Below, piece by piece: positions 8,764-16,818 of a stretch of DNA of 20,750 bases. The DNA is from Phycisphaerales bacterium UBA1845. GTDB lineage: Bacteria; Planctomycetota; Phycisphaerae; UBA1845. The DNA lies in the NCBI GenBank assembly GCA_002338715.1, contig DDIR01000092.1:1-20750 (forward strand), read 5' to 3'. Both the position numbers and the translations under genes were made by a program. The notes under the pieces are model-generated. The model ran no database searches and was not told where the DNA came from. It saw nothing but the letters and a program-made list of their open reading frames with translations. Every line of letters starts with the position of its first letter. Position 1 is the stretch's first letter.

Positions 8764-9378
8764 ATGTCACTAGACGTTACTCAGTTACTGCATGCTATTG
8801 CGGACGGACACGATTCCGGTGTGGATGAACTCCTTCCATTGGTTTACGGCGAGCTTCGCAAATTGGCGCAAAGCTTTCTCGAACGCGAACGCGGCGACCA
8901 CACGCTTCAGGCCACGGCGCTGGTGCATGAAGCGTATCTCAAGTTAGTGGATCAACGATCAGCGCGATTGCAGGATCGAACGCACTTCTTTGCTGTCGCG
9001 GCGCAGGCCATGCGACGGATCCTTGTGGACCACGCTCGCACGCATGGTCGGGCCAAACGGGGGGGAGGACTTCAGCGCGTTTCACTCGACGGGCAAGCTG
9101 AGTTAGCCCAGGAACCCGATGTCGATTTGATGACGCTCGATGAAGCGCTTGAACGGCTTGGTGAAGACAGCCCCGAGTCAATCAGAGTCGTTGAAATGCG
9201 ATTCTTCGCCGGGATGACCGTTCAGGAGACGGCAGTTGCCCTGGGTGTGTCTGATAGCACCGTGGAACGCGATTGGCGCTACGCGCGGGCATGGCTCTTT
9301 CGGGAGTTGGCGGACGATCAGGCTGGCAGCGAAGGAGCCGGGTTCAATGACGCACCCGAATCACCGTCGCGCGGCTGA
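8764..9378 (+). CDS. ECF sigma-70 factor, Sig-70_X6 type
   Basis: A 204-residue alternative sigma factor that would redirect RNA polymerase to a specific promoter set. Region 2 spans roughly residues 20-95, with the characteristic HTLQATALVHEAYLKLVDQ and the FFAVAAQAMRRILVDHAR block. Region 4 covers about 138-183, with MRFFAGMTVQETAVALGVSD as helix-turn-helix. These motifs match the Sig-70_X6 family, which in Planctomycetes is often paired with Ser/Thr kinases. The ATG at 8764 is preferred because family homology begins there; a GTG at 8713 is possible. The Shine-Dalgarno is weak (GGAAAG). The gene overlaps the kinase frame by 32 nt, implying translational coupling and control by phosphorylation rather than by a classical anti-sigma factor (inference). 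Confidence 0.9.
   Translation: MSLDVTQLLHAIADGHDSGVDELLPLVYGELRKLAQSFLERERGDHTLQATALVHEAYLKLVDQRSARLQDRTHFFAVAAQAMRRILVDHARTHGRAKRGGGLQRVSLDGQAELAQEPDVDLMTLDEALERLGEDSPESIRVVEMRFFAGMTVQETAVALGVSDSTVERDWRYARAWLFRELADDQAGSEGAGFNDAPESPSRG
9332..9337 (+). promoter_or_regulatory. Shine-Dalgarno of kinase inside the sigma factor gene
   Basis: AAGGAG lies 9 nt before the ATG at 9347, within the last codons of the sigma factor gene. It supports the ATG over the longer frame beginning at 9236. Confidence 0.6.
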
Positions 9379-12300
9379 TCTATTCAAGGCCGCACTGGAT
9401 TTGGATGCAGGGGCGCGATCCGCTTTTCTCGACGCCCAGTGCGCCGATGAGCCCGACCTGCGCAGCGAAGTCGATTCTCTGTTGGAAGCCGACGTTTGTG
9501 CCGATCAGTTTCTGTCCGCGCCTCCCGAACGGGTACGCGCGCTCGCGGCTCAGTCGGACGCGATGGTAGGGCAACGGTTGGGTGGTTATAGGATCGTAAG
9601 GCGCATCGCCGTCGGTGGCATGGGGGCGGTTTATGAGGCGGTTCAGGAACAATTGGGGCGGACCGTCGCGCTCAAGGTGGTTCGAAGTGGATCCACCACT
9701 GATTCAGCGCTTCGTCGATTTGAATATGAGGCCAGGTTTCTCGCGCGTCTTCGACACGTGGCGATCGCGCAGATTTATGAGGCAGGAACCCATACGACGG
9801 GTGGCGCGACCCTGCCGTACTTCGCCATGGAGTATGTTCCCAACGCCCAAACGCTTGTTCAGTATTCAGACGAACATGGTTTGTCAAAGCGGCAGCGACT
9901 TGAGCTTTTCGTTCAGGCATGCGACGCGGTTCAATATGCCCATCAACTGGGCGTCATCCATCGCGACCTAAAACCCAGCAATATTCTTGTCGGGCACGAT
10001 TCGACTACCGCAAGCGACGAGCCTGAATATCGGGCGACTCTAAAGGTGATTGATTTTGGCGTCGCGCGGTTGGTTCAATCGGACTTCGCCGTTACCTCAA
10101 TGCACACCGCTTATGGACAACTCCTGGGAACACTTCAATACATGAGCCCGGAGCAGTGTGGCGCCGACCCCGAGGCTATCGACATCCGCAGCGATGTGTA
10201 TTCGTTGGGCGTTGTGCTGTACGAATTGCTGGCCGGTCAATTGCCCTACGACGTCCAACGTTTGAGTTTGGTGGATGCGGCGCGCGTGATCGCGCAGGCG
10301 CCACTACCGCGAATTGGGGCACTGACTCAAACCTCTCACGGCGACCTGGACACCATCGTAAGAAAAGCCATGGAAAAGGATCGCGAGCGCCGCTATCGAA
10401 CTGCCGCGGAATTGTCCGACGATATTCGCCACTACCTTCGCAACGAGCCAATCGCGGCGCGCCCACCCAGCATGACCTATCTGCTAGGCGCCTTCGCCAG
10501 GCGCAACAAGGCAATGGTGACAGGTCTGGTCGCCGTTCTCCTCGTGCTGGTGGGCGGCATTGCCACGACAAGCTGGCAGGCTTCCCGCGCCCGTGCCTCG
10601 GAACGAATCGCGCGGGAAAGCCTTCGCGACCTTTACGTGGCGCGGGCACGCTCCCTTCGCTACTCGCAATTGGCCGGACAGCGCACGGCGGCGATGGATG
10701 CACTTTCCAAAGCTGCAGCAATTCGGCCCGACCCGGACCTGCGCGACGAAGTCATGACCACGCTCTCGGTTCCCGACGTTCGTGAAACGACTTTCCCCCT
10801 GCCCGATGGAAGCATCAGTGCCGTGTTGAGCCCAGATCTGTTGCAATACGCGGCTACACTTGCTGATGGTTCGATTCAGATTGGTGGAGTGAAAGACGGC
10901 CGTCAGCGTGCTCGAATTCCGCCGCCAGTTGATCCGGTTTTGAATCCCATAAAACTCTGGTGCAACCAACAGTTCGTCATTCGACTCTTTGACAGAGATC
11001 AAAAGCCGCGCCGACTGGAGCTTTGGCGCGTTGATAACCCCGCCATGATCCTGGAGGTTTCGGACATACCAGATCGCGCCTCGTTTGACGTGTCGGCGGA
11101 CGAAACGACGCTGGCCATAGGTCGCAGCGATCATGCAATTCACTTTTACGATTTGTTGACCGGTCAAGAGACGCGCCGAATCGAATTGGATCGTGATCCG
11201 TCTTACCTCCAATTCGATCCGACCGGACGACGCATTGCGCGGTTTCATGCGCGCGATTCACAAGCAAGCATCCTCGATCTTGAGACGCAGGAATCTGCAC
11301 GCATTTTCGAGGGATCGAACATTGCGTTCGCCGTGGCGTGGAGTCCGGACGGAAAAATCATCGCCGGATCAGAAGACTACCTGATTCGAATTTGGGATGT
11401 TGACAAACATCGCGAAATCGCGGTTCTACCGGGACACGAATCGGGAGTTGTTCACCTGCGGTTTTCACATGATGGGCGTTTGTTGGTTTCATACGGCTGG
11501 GACGGAAAATCCATCATCTGGGAATTAGCGACGCTACGACCCCTGCTTCGACTCGACGTTCAGACCCCTGCGTTCAGTTCGGACGATCAGACGCTAGCCG
11601 GGTTGGTAAGCCGCGAAGGGAAGTTCACCGTCAACATCCTCGATATGCTCAATGGCGACTACTTTGATTTTGTGAGTACCGAACTCGGAATCGAAGCGGC
11701 AGTAGGCAGCGGTTCCGCTGTGCATCCCAATGGGCGCATCGCCGTATGCGGTGTTCACCGGCGGGCGGATGAATCGTCCGGATTGCAATGTTTCGATGTC
11801 GCGCAACGGACCTGCATCGGGAGCGTAAGATGCGGGAAAGTCGAAACCATGCGATTCAATTCGATCGGCACGTCGCTTTATACCGCGGGTCGCGATGGGC
11901 TCATCAAGTGGCCTGTCCGGATCGACCAGAATGCGGTGCGATTTGGTCCGCCCCAAATTCTTTTGGCCGACGAGAATGCAGAACAATTCGATGTTTCGGC
12001 GGATGGCGCTATCATCGCCTCGGTGTCGTGGGTCAATCAGACCATTACGTTTCTTGACGCGCAGTCGGCAAAATTTAACACCCACAACGCTTTGACGAAT
12101 GCCCGTAGCGTCGCACTTTCACCCAATGGCAGATGGGCGGCGGTGACCACGTGGCAAGGCGCGGGCTGCGAAATCTGGGACGTCAATTCCCAAACAGTAG
12201 TCGCACGCCTCGATGTATCGGGGAGTGCGATGCCGGCATTTAGCCCGGATGGAAAGTGGTTGGCTATTCGTGATTGGTCGGGGATTTCAATTCTGAGAGC

Positions 12301-12676
12301 GCCATCGTGGGATAAGGCGCATAGGATCGACGTGGCGGGATTTACGCGAGTCGGGTTCTCCCGCGACAGCCGGTTGCTAATTGCCAGCGACGAGCAATCG
12401 AAGATCCACTTGATTGATCTCTCCACCGGAAAAACACTAACCTCGTTTTATGGTCCTGGCCAATTGGCTGCGACCGATCCAATGATCACTTCGGATGGTT
12501 TGTTGGTCGCGTTTGCACAGCGCGGCGCTCTCGTACAAATCTGGGACCTTCATGCAATGCGAAAAACACTCGCGTCGCTGCGGCTCGATTGGGATCACCC
12601 AATGTATTTAACTTCGGAAGGGTTTGAGCACCGCAAACCGATAAACTTGACACATGCAAGCTTCCTCCAAAACTGA
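9347..12676 (+). CDS. Transmembrane Ser/Thr protein kinase with WD40 propeller
   Basis: A 1109-residue Hanks-type kinase. A short N-terminal helical segment (about 1-55, RRAADLFKAALDLDAGARS) is typical of planctomycete kinases. The kinase domain spans about 81-366: glycine loop AVGGMGAVYEA, Lys110 in VALKVV, HRDLKPSNIL with Asp207, DFG Asp236, and GTLQYMSPEQ. One membrane helix follows (about 391-409, VTGLVAVLLVLVGG). The rest is a run of about twelve WD40-like blades, for example FSPDGKWLAIRDWSG and SEDYLIRIWDVDKHRE, probably two propellers. All key catalytic residues are present. With the kinase at the N-terminus and one helix, the propeller should lie across the membrane as a sensor or scaffold. 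It overlaps the sigma factor gene by 32 nt and likely acts on it. The signal sensed is unknown. Confidence 0.92.
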   Translation: MTHPNHRRAADLFKAALDLDAGARSAFLDAQCADEPDLRSEVDSLLEADVCADQFLSAPPERVRALAAQSDAMVGQRLGGYRIVRRIAVGGMGAVYEAVQEQLGRTVALKVVRSGSTTDSALRRFEYEARFLARLRHVAIAQIYEAGTHTTGGATLPYFAMEYVPNAQTLVQYSDEHGLSKRQRLELFVQACDAVQYAHQLGVIHRDLKPSNILVGHDSTTASDEPEYRATLKVIDFGVARLVQSDFAVTSMHTAYGQLLGTLQYMSPEQCGADPEAIDIRSDVYSLGVVLYELLAGQLPYDVQRLSLVDAARVIAQAPLPRIGALTQTSHGDLDTIVRKAMEKDRERRYRTAAELSDDIRHYLRNEPIAARPPSMTYLLGAFARRNKAMVTGLVAVLLVLVGGIATTSWQASRARASERIARESLRDLYVARARSLRYSQLAGQRTAAMDALSKAAAIRPDPDLRDEVMTTLSVPDVRETTFPLPDGSISAVLSPDLLQYAATLADGSIQIGGVKDGRQRARIPPPVDPVLNPIKLWCNQQFVIRLFDRDQKPRRLELWRVDNPAMILEVSDIPDRASFDVSADETTLAIGRSDHAIHFYDLLTGQETRRIELDRDPSYLQFDPTGRRIARFHARDSQASILDLETQESARIFEGSNIAFAVAWSPDGKIIAGSEDYLIRIWDVDKHREIAVLPGHESGVVHLRFSHDGRLLVSYGWDGKSIIWELATLRPLLRLDVQTPAFSSDDQTLAGLVSREGKFTVNILDMLNGDYFDFVSTELGIEAAVGSGSAVHPNGRIAVCGVHRRADESSGLQCFDVAQRTCIGSVRCGKVETMRFNSIGTSLYTAGRDGLIKWPVRIDQNAVRFGPPQILLADENAEQFDVSADGAIIASVSWVNQTITFLDAQSAKFNTHNALTNARSVALSPNGRWAAVTTWQGAGCEIWDVNSQTVVARLDVSGSAMPAFSPDGKWLAIRDWSGISILRAPSWDKAHRIDVAGFTRVGFSRDSRLLIASDEQSKIHLIDLSTGKTLTSFYGPGQLAATDPMITSDGLLVAFAQRGALVQIWDLHAMRKTLASLRLDWDHPMYLTSEGFEHRKPINLTHASFLQN

Positions 12677-12680
12677 TTGC

Positions 12681-12878
12681 TCAGACGGCGGCTTGATCTG
12701 CAAGTGAACTCTTGTTCGAGAACTTGGTCGCCTGGCGAGTGCGGTGGCATTGGGGAAAGGGAGAACAGCCCCAGAACGTTGATCCGACATTCGGTCCGTT
12801 TTGGCCAGTGGGTCTGGCGCATAGCGCGCAACTTACCAACACAACTCGCGATACGTCACGCCCTTTGTCGCACGGCAC
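12681..12878 (-). pseudogene. Topoisomerase-type C4 zinc-finger fragment
   Basis: A 65-residue minus-strand frame starting at a GTG contains SCALCARPTGQNGPN followed by VGSTFWGCSPFPQCHRTR. This is the CX2C...FWGCxxFPxCxxTR pattern of the C4 zinc ribbon found at the C-termini of type IA topoisomerases and some nuclease-like proteins. Upstream of about residue 15 the frame shows no recognisable domain, and I found no strong Shine-Dalgarno, so it is probably the decayed 3' end of a larger gene; a tiny free-standing zinc-ribbon protein is the alternative. It converges on the kinase, with 4 bp between their stops. Confidence 0.45.
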
Positions 12879-12892
12879 CCTCGCACAAGAAT

Positions 12893-12917
12893 AGCCCGTG
12901 ACGTTTTGCCACGGGCT
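12893..12917. terminator. Perfect hairpin, possible terminator
   Basis: AGCCCGTG, a 9-nt loop, then CACGGGCT give an 8-bp perfect stem about 215 bp beyond the kinase stop. There is no following T tract on either strand, so rho-independent termination is uncertain; it may be a repeat-type hairpin. Confidence 0.3.
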
Positions 12918-13015
12918 TGGACCTCCCCGAAAGCACCCCCTTTCGAACGTCGGCTAATAGACAGAGTGGGCCGGGCGGGCAATTGGGCTGGTTAACAGGG
13001 TGCATCGCTCAGAAG

Positions 13016-13100
13016 CGACCCTTCAACTAGCGGGAACAACACCGTCTTCGAACCGCTGGCACGCTGCGCGGAGGGACCTTTTCGAGGTTCTGTTCGCTTA
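13016..13100 (+). repeat. Flanking direct repeat, copy A
   Basis: This 85-bp segment aligns without gaps to 20294-20378 in the same orientation. The first 20 bases (CGACCCTTCAACTAGCGGGA) are identical and 65 of 85 match by hand count. In one forward frame both copies read TLQLAG..PSSN...A..RDLF.V.FA, and mismatches favour third codon positions, suggesting remnants of a coding family. The two copies bracket the membrane-protein/radical SAM/GH3 cassette. Confidence 0.7.
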
Positions 13101-13285
13101 TCCGAATGGAATCGCTGTCCTTATGGTCGAATCCCGCTTCGCAATGCGCGTATTTGACTCCCTGGTGGATTGCTGCGCCATTATCATCGCGCTTCGTGAC
13201 AATCGATCGTCTAAGCGCATTGCATTTCTGCGCCGTTCAGACTCGCCACTCGGCGGCGAGCATATTATCGTACACGCCGCGACCT

Positions 13286-13309
13286 GCGCGATCGACCCAT
13301 CGGTCGCGC
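13286..13309. other. Strong GC-rich hairpin
   Basis: GCGCGATCGA, loop CCCA, then TCGGTCGCGC form a 10-bp stem containing one G-T wobble. No T tract follows on either strand. It lies between repeat copy A and the membrane protein gene; it could be a structured transcript end or a protein-binding site. Confidence 0.35.
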
Positions 13310-13462
13310 GTAACAACGCCGTTGAATGAATCTCAAATCACTCCCGAAAGCGAATGAGAGAGGCACCTAAATTTTGGACCCGCTCGTGATGGACCAGCGC
13401 GACCGAACGCGACCACATTCTTCGGTCGAATAGAAAACTTCAACTGCGCCCAAATGACAATA

Positions 13463-13903
13463 TCACGAATTGGAATGCATCGCAGAATCAGCTCGAACTG
13501 CTAATCGAAGAAACAGGATGAGCAGAAGTGCCAGAATTCCAAAGAATGCCGATGCGGTTATCAACTTTGAAGAGGAAATGCCGAATCTTTCGGCAATCAA
13601 ATCATGGAACACAATTCTTTGGAAAACCCGCACAACGAACAATCCAACAAATCCCCAGATGATTGGCTGATGGCGAAGTGGCCGCAGTGCGGCTGCACCG
13701 GCTGCTACGCCCAAAGCCATCATGAATGCGCCTAGGGGCCGAAGCATGTACTGCATTTGAGGTTCAATCTCTACGGTGACCCCGTAGAGCGTCGCCATAA
13801 AGCCTTGAAGACGCTCCGAAAGCGCAATCGCAGCCCCAAGGGCGACATGCGAAGCGCTGATAAACCAAAGTAGAACTTGTAGACTTCGGTAAGCAGAATT
13901 CAT
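13463..13903 (-). CDS. Small four-helix integral membrane protein, unknown function
   Basis: A 146-residue protein with four predicted membrane helices (about 8-28, 54-73, 79-97 and 114-134). The loop between helices 3 and 4 carries charged residues (FQRIVFHDLIAERFG). The layout resembles small DUF4345-like membrane proteins, but I do not recognise it with certainty and assign no function. GGAG at 13913-13916 (minus strand) is 9 nt upstream of the ATG at 13903, a good start signal. It is divergent from the radical SAM operon across a 72-bp gap, so the two may share a control region. A role with the operon's product, for example handling or transport of a lipid-like compound, is speculation from position only. 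Confidence 0.75.
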   Translation of the reverse strand: MNSAYRSLQVLLWFISASHVALGAAIALSERLQGFMATLYGVTVEIEPQMQYMLRPLGAFMMALGVAAGAAALRPLRHQPIIWGFVGLFVVRVFQRIVFHDLIAERFGISSSKLITASAFFGILALLLILFLRLAVRADSAMHSNS

Positions 13904-13975
13904 AGAGTCATACTCCGACTGTCGGCAATGTTTACAGGCGTCGAGTGCGATTGCAAGAAAAAATGAGAACCAAAT

Positions 13976-15403
13976 ATGAAGAAGCTCAAAATCGCATTGA
14001 TCAGTCCCAAGGGACCACTCTACCGCAAGAAGGGCGGCATCTTTGGTCGTTCCCTCCGTTACAAGCCGTTAACATTGCCAACTCTAGCCGCCCTCCTGCC
14101 AAGCGAAATAGATATTAAATTAACTTGTATCGACGAAGGGATTGAGGACGTTGATCCAAATCTGGATGCCGATCTAATTGGGATGACGGTAATTACGGGA
14201 TGTGCACCTCGGTCCTATGAGCTGGCGGCTATGTTCCGACGAAGGAACATCACGGTCGTTCTCGGGGGGCCCCATATCACGCTCGTTCCGGATGAAGCAC
14301 AATCTCATGCGGATGCCATTGTTGTCGGTTCTGCGGAAGAAGAGTGGCCGCGTTTGGTGCGTGATTTTGTTCAAGGCAAGCTTCTCAGTCGATATGTCCA
14401 ATCTCCGAACCTTGATCTTGCCGGATCGCCGCGGCCCGACCGATCGGTGCTCCCCAGACGCGCATATCTAACTGACGACGTGTTTGAAGCGACGCGCGGG
14501 TGTGTTCACGATTGCGATTTCTGTGTCGTGCCTGCAACGTCGGGACGCCGACCATTTCAACGACCGGTGGGCGAAGTTTTCGACGACATCATCAGTCATG
14601 GAAGTAAGACAGCCATATTCGTAGACCCTAACCTCATTGCCGATCGTACCTATGCAATGTCTCTGTTCAAGGCAATTACACCGCTAAAGATTCAATGGTA
14701 CGGTTTGGCGACAACTCTCTTGTGCCAGGACATTCCTCTCCTCGATGCCTGTGCGGCCAGCGGATGTCGCGGATTGCTAATGGGTTTTGAATCGCTGTCT
14801 TCCAAGAATCTGGACCAATCAAGAAAAGGATTCAATCGGCCTGAAGAGTATGAAACTGTCGTTGGTCGACTACACGATCGCAGAATTGCACTGCAAGCGT
14901 GCTTTGTATTTGGAATGGATGAGGATGACCTTGGGATCTTCGAACGCACGGCGAAGACTGTGATTGACCTGAAGATTGACCTGCCGAGATTTTCAATTGC
15001 CACTCCCTTTCCAGGCACCGCGCTCTTCGCACGTTTGGAGAGAGAGGGCAGAATCTTGACTCGAAACTGGGAGTTCTATGATGGGCAGCACGCTGTGTTT
15101 CGCCCCAAGAACATGAGTCCGCGTGAGCTTGAACTGGGTACAGAGTCTGCATGGAAACATGCGTACAGCCTGAGAGGGATGGCGCGTCGGATGTGGCACT
15201 CGGCAGCATCGTGGCACGTCGCGCTTGTGACGAATCTGGGGTACAGGCACTATGCCCACAACTTGAAACGCTTTTATACCTGTGACCTTCCCGCGTTTAC
15301 GCCGAACTGGAGCCGATTCGACGATCGTTCTTCGGTTATCGCAAGTTCGGAACTGGTCCAACCGAGCATACGCATATCCTCAACAGCAGGGAGCTCGCGG
15401 TGA
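13976..15403 (+). CDS. B12-binding-type radical SAM enzyme 1
   Basis: A 475-residue enzyme. Residues 1-140 form a Rossmann-like domain of the cobalamin-binding kind (LGGPHITLVPDEAQSHADAIVVGSAEEEWP); the base-off DxHxxG motif is absent, as in many class B members. The radical SAM core begins near 165 with the CX3CX2C cluster motif, C176, C180 and C183 in TRGCVHDCDFC, and includes FVFGMDEDD and ATPFPGTALF. The family makes 5'-deoxyadenosyl radicals and often methylates unactivated carbons or rearranges rings; the substrate here is unknown. First gene of the five-gene operon; its stop overlaps the next start by 4 nt (GTGA). The Shine-Dalgarno is weak (GAGAA). Similar in layout to the next gene, so probably an ancient duplicate. 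Confidence 0.88.
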   Translation: MKKLKIALISPKGPLYRKKGGIFGRSLRYKPLTLPTLAALLPSEIDIKLTCIDEGIEDVDPNLDADLIGMTVITGCAPRSYELAAMFRRRNITVVLGGPHITLVPDEAQSHADAIVVGSAEEEWPRLVRDFVQGKLLSRYVQSPNLDLAGSPRPDRSVLPRRAYLTDDVFEATRGCVHDCDFCVVPATSGRRPFQRPVGEVFDDIISHGSKTAIFVDPNLIADRTYAMSLFKAITPLKIQWYGLATTLLCQDIPLLDACAASGCRGLLMGFESLSSKNLDQSRKGFNRPEEYETVVGRLHDRRIALQACFVFGMDEDDLGIFERTAKTVIDLKIDLPRFSIATPFPGTALFARLEREGRILTRNWEFYDGQHAVFRPKNMSPRELELGTESAWKHAYSLRGMARRMWHSAASWHVALVTNLGYRHYAHNLKRFYTCDLPAFTPNWSRFDDRSSVIASSELVQPSIRISSTAGSSR

Positions 15404-16818
15404 CGGCAATGAAAGACCCATTTCGCCTGACGATTGTTCACCCATGTGTGGGCCGGCGCGTGGGAATGAAGAAATACATCCGCACGTGGTTGATGGAACC
15501 GCTTGCGCCTGCGCTACTCGCCGCATTGGTCCCAGAAGAAGTCGAAGTTTCGTTTTACGACGATCGGCTCGAACCGATTCCCTTTGGCACGCGAACCGAT
15601 CTTGTTGCGATAAGCGTGGAAACGTACACTGCTCGCCGCGCTTACCAGATTGCGACGGAATATCGACGACGCGGTGTGCCTGTGGTCATGGGTGGGTTTC
15701 ACGCGACCTTATGCCCTGATGAGGTTATGCAGCATGCAGAGTCCATTGTCGTCGGCGAGGCGGAAGAATTGTTCCCACAAGTCGTCGACGATTATCGGCA
15801 CAGGACCCCAAAGCGCCGATACGAGTCTTTGGGGCGGCCGCAATTGGGTGTCAAGCCTCGCCGGTCGATCTACGAGGGCAAAGCGTATTTACCAATTCGG
15901 CTGGTTGAGTATTCCCGCGGGTGCCGGTTCAAATGCGACTTCTGTGCTGTTCAGTCGTTTTTTTCTGCAACGCATACGCATCAACCCATTGGTCAAGTCT
16001 TGAGCGAAATAGAAAGCACGCGTGATAGAAGAACGCTTTATTTTTTCATCGACGACAACATCTGCTCGGACCTGGACGCCGCCAAGGAGTTGTTCAGGGC
16101 GTTAATACCGCTTCGCATACGCTGGGTTAGCCAGTCGAGCATAAATGTCGCCTTTGATGATGAGGCGATGCAACTTCTGAAAGCAAGTGGTTGCCAGTGT
16201 TTGCTCATTGGAATTGAAAGCCTGCGGCCTGATGCGCTTGCCGGAATGAACAAGTCGTTCAACCTGATGCGTGGTGGACCGGAAATTGCGTTGTCGAATC
16301 TTCGTAAGTTTGGAATACGTGTCTATGGCACGTTCATGTTTGGTTACGACCACGATTCCGATTCGTCATTCAAGCAATCGATCGAATTTGCAACGCAACA
16401 GGAAATGTTCATCGCGGCGTTCAATCATGTTACCCCGTTTCCTGGCACGCCGTTGTATCGTCGCCTGAAATTCGAGGGCAGGCTCCTTTTCGATGCCTGG
16501 TGGAATGACCCCGGCTACAGTTATAATATGGTTCCATTTCAACCGGCATCGTGTAGTCCGGAAGAACTCTCGCAGAATTGCGTGCGCGCAAGACGCCAAT
16601 TCTATTCGATTCCGAGCATCATCAAACGTGCAATCGGTAAAGCGAATCGCGCGGACTTGCTGATGTTGGCGAGATACTTCATCATTAATGCAATGCACAG
16701 ATCGGACGTTTCAGGCCGCAATGGCCTACCGCTGGGAGACGCTGCGTGGAAAGGCCCGTTCTTGCCAATTCAGATGCAGAAACAAAGCTTGTCCGGATAC
16801 TCGATGCCCATTGCTTAA
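15400..16818 (+). CDS. B12-binding-type radical SAM enzyme 2
   Basis: A 472-residue homologue of the preceding gene. The N-terminal B12-binding-like domain contains MGGFHATLCPDEVMQHAESI and VVGEAEELFP. The iron-sulfur motif is C175, C179, C182 in SRGCRFKCDFC, followed by FFIDDNICSD, LLIGIESLRPDAL and TPFPGTPLYRRLKFEGR. I chose the GTG at 15400 because GGGAG (15386-15390) lies 9 nt upstream and the codon overlaps the previous stop; an ATG at 15409 is the alternative. The downstream GNAT frame starts inside this gene, overlapping it by 73 nt. Likely performs a second radical step, such as methylation or C-C bond chemistry, on the same pathway intermediate (inference). Sequence divergence from enzyme 1 suggests different sites or substrates. 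Confidence 0.88.
   Translation: MTAMKDPFRLTIVHPCVGRRVGMKKYIRTWLMEPLAPALLAALVPEEVEVSFYDDRLEPIPFGTRTDLVAISVETYTARRAYQIATEYRRRGVPVVMGGFHATLCPDEVMQHAESIVVGEAEELFPQVVDDYRHRTPKRRYESLGRPQLGVKPRRSIYEGKAYLPIRLVEYSRGCRFKCDFCAVQSFFSATHTHQPIGQVLSEIESTRDRRTLYFFIDDNICSDLDAAKELFRALIPLRIRWVSQSSINVAFDDEAMQLLKASGCQCLLIGIESLRPDALAGMNKSFNLMRGGPEIALSNLRKFGIRVYGTFMFGYDHDSDSSFKQSIEFATQQEMFIAAFNHVTPFPGTPLYRRLKFEGRLLFDAWWNDPGYSYNMVPFQPASCSPEELSQNCVRARRQFYSIPSIIKRAIGKANRADLLMLARYFIINAMHRSDVSGRNGLPLGDAAWKGPFLPIQMQKQSLSGYSMPIA
16734..16738 (+). promoter_or_regulatory. Shine-Dalgarno of the first GNAT-like gene
   Basis: GGGAG, 7 nt upstream of the GTG at 16746, inside the second radical SAM gene. It decides for the long start, which gives an unusual 73-nt overlap. 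Confidence 0.55.

Larger units (their letters stand above)
12918..13462. other. Gene-poor stretch with repeat copy A and a hairpin
   Basis: No frame here has convincing family similarity. A plus-strand frame from a GTG at 13000 to 13329 (109 codons) covers repeat copy A but has no recognisable domain or strong start, and a 72-codon minus-strand frame overlaps it. Together with the zinc-finger fragment to the left, the stretch looks like decayed accessory DNA between the kinase and the cassette that follows. Confidence 0.5.

Noticed and set aside
10484..11248. 254-codon minus-strand frame inside the kinase gene
   Set aside because: Lies across the kinase's membrane helix and propeller coding region; no domain and no start signal.
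12712..12894. 60-codon plus-strand frame after the kinase
   Set aside because: The opposite strand of the same DNA encodes a recognisable C4 zinc ribbon, so the plus frame is probably its shadow.
13000..13329. 109-codon plus-strand frame covering repeat copy A
   Set aside because: GTG start without a clear Shine-Dalgarno, no domain, and similarity to copy B is limited to about 28 codons; treated as a repeat remnant, not an expressed gene.
13904..13975. Possible cobalamin riboswitch before the B12-type radical SAM genes
   Set aside because: The gap is only 72 bp, too short for a full cobalamin riboswitch, and no B12-box-like sequence was seen.
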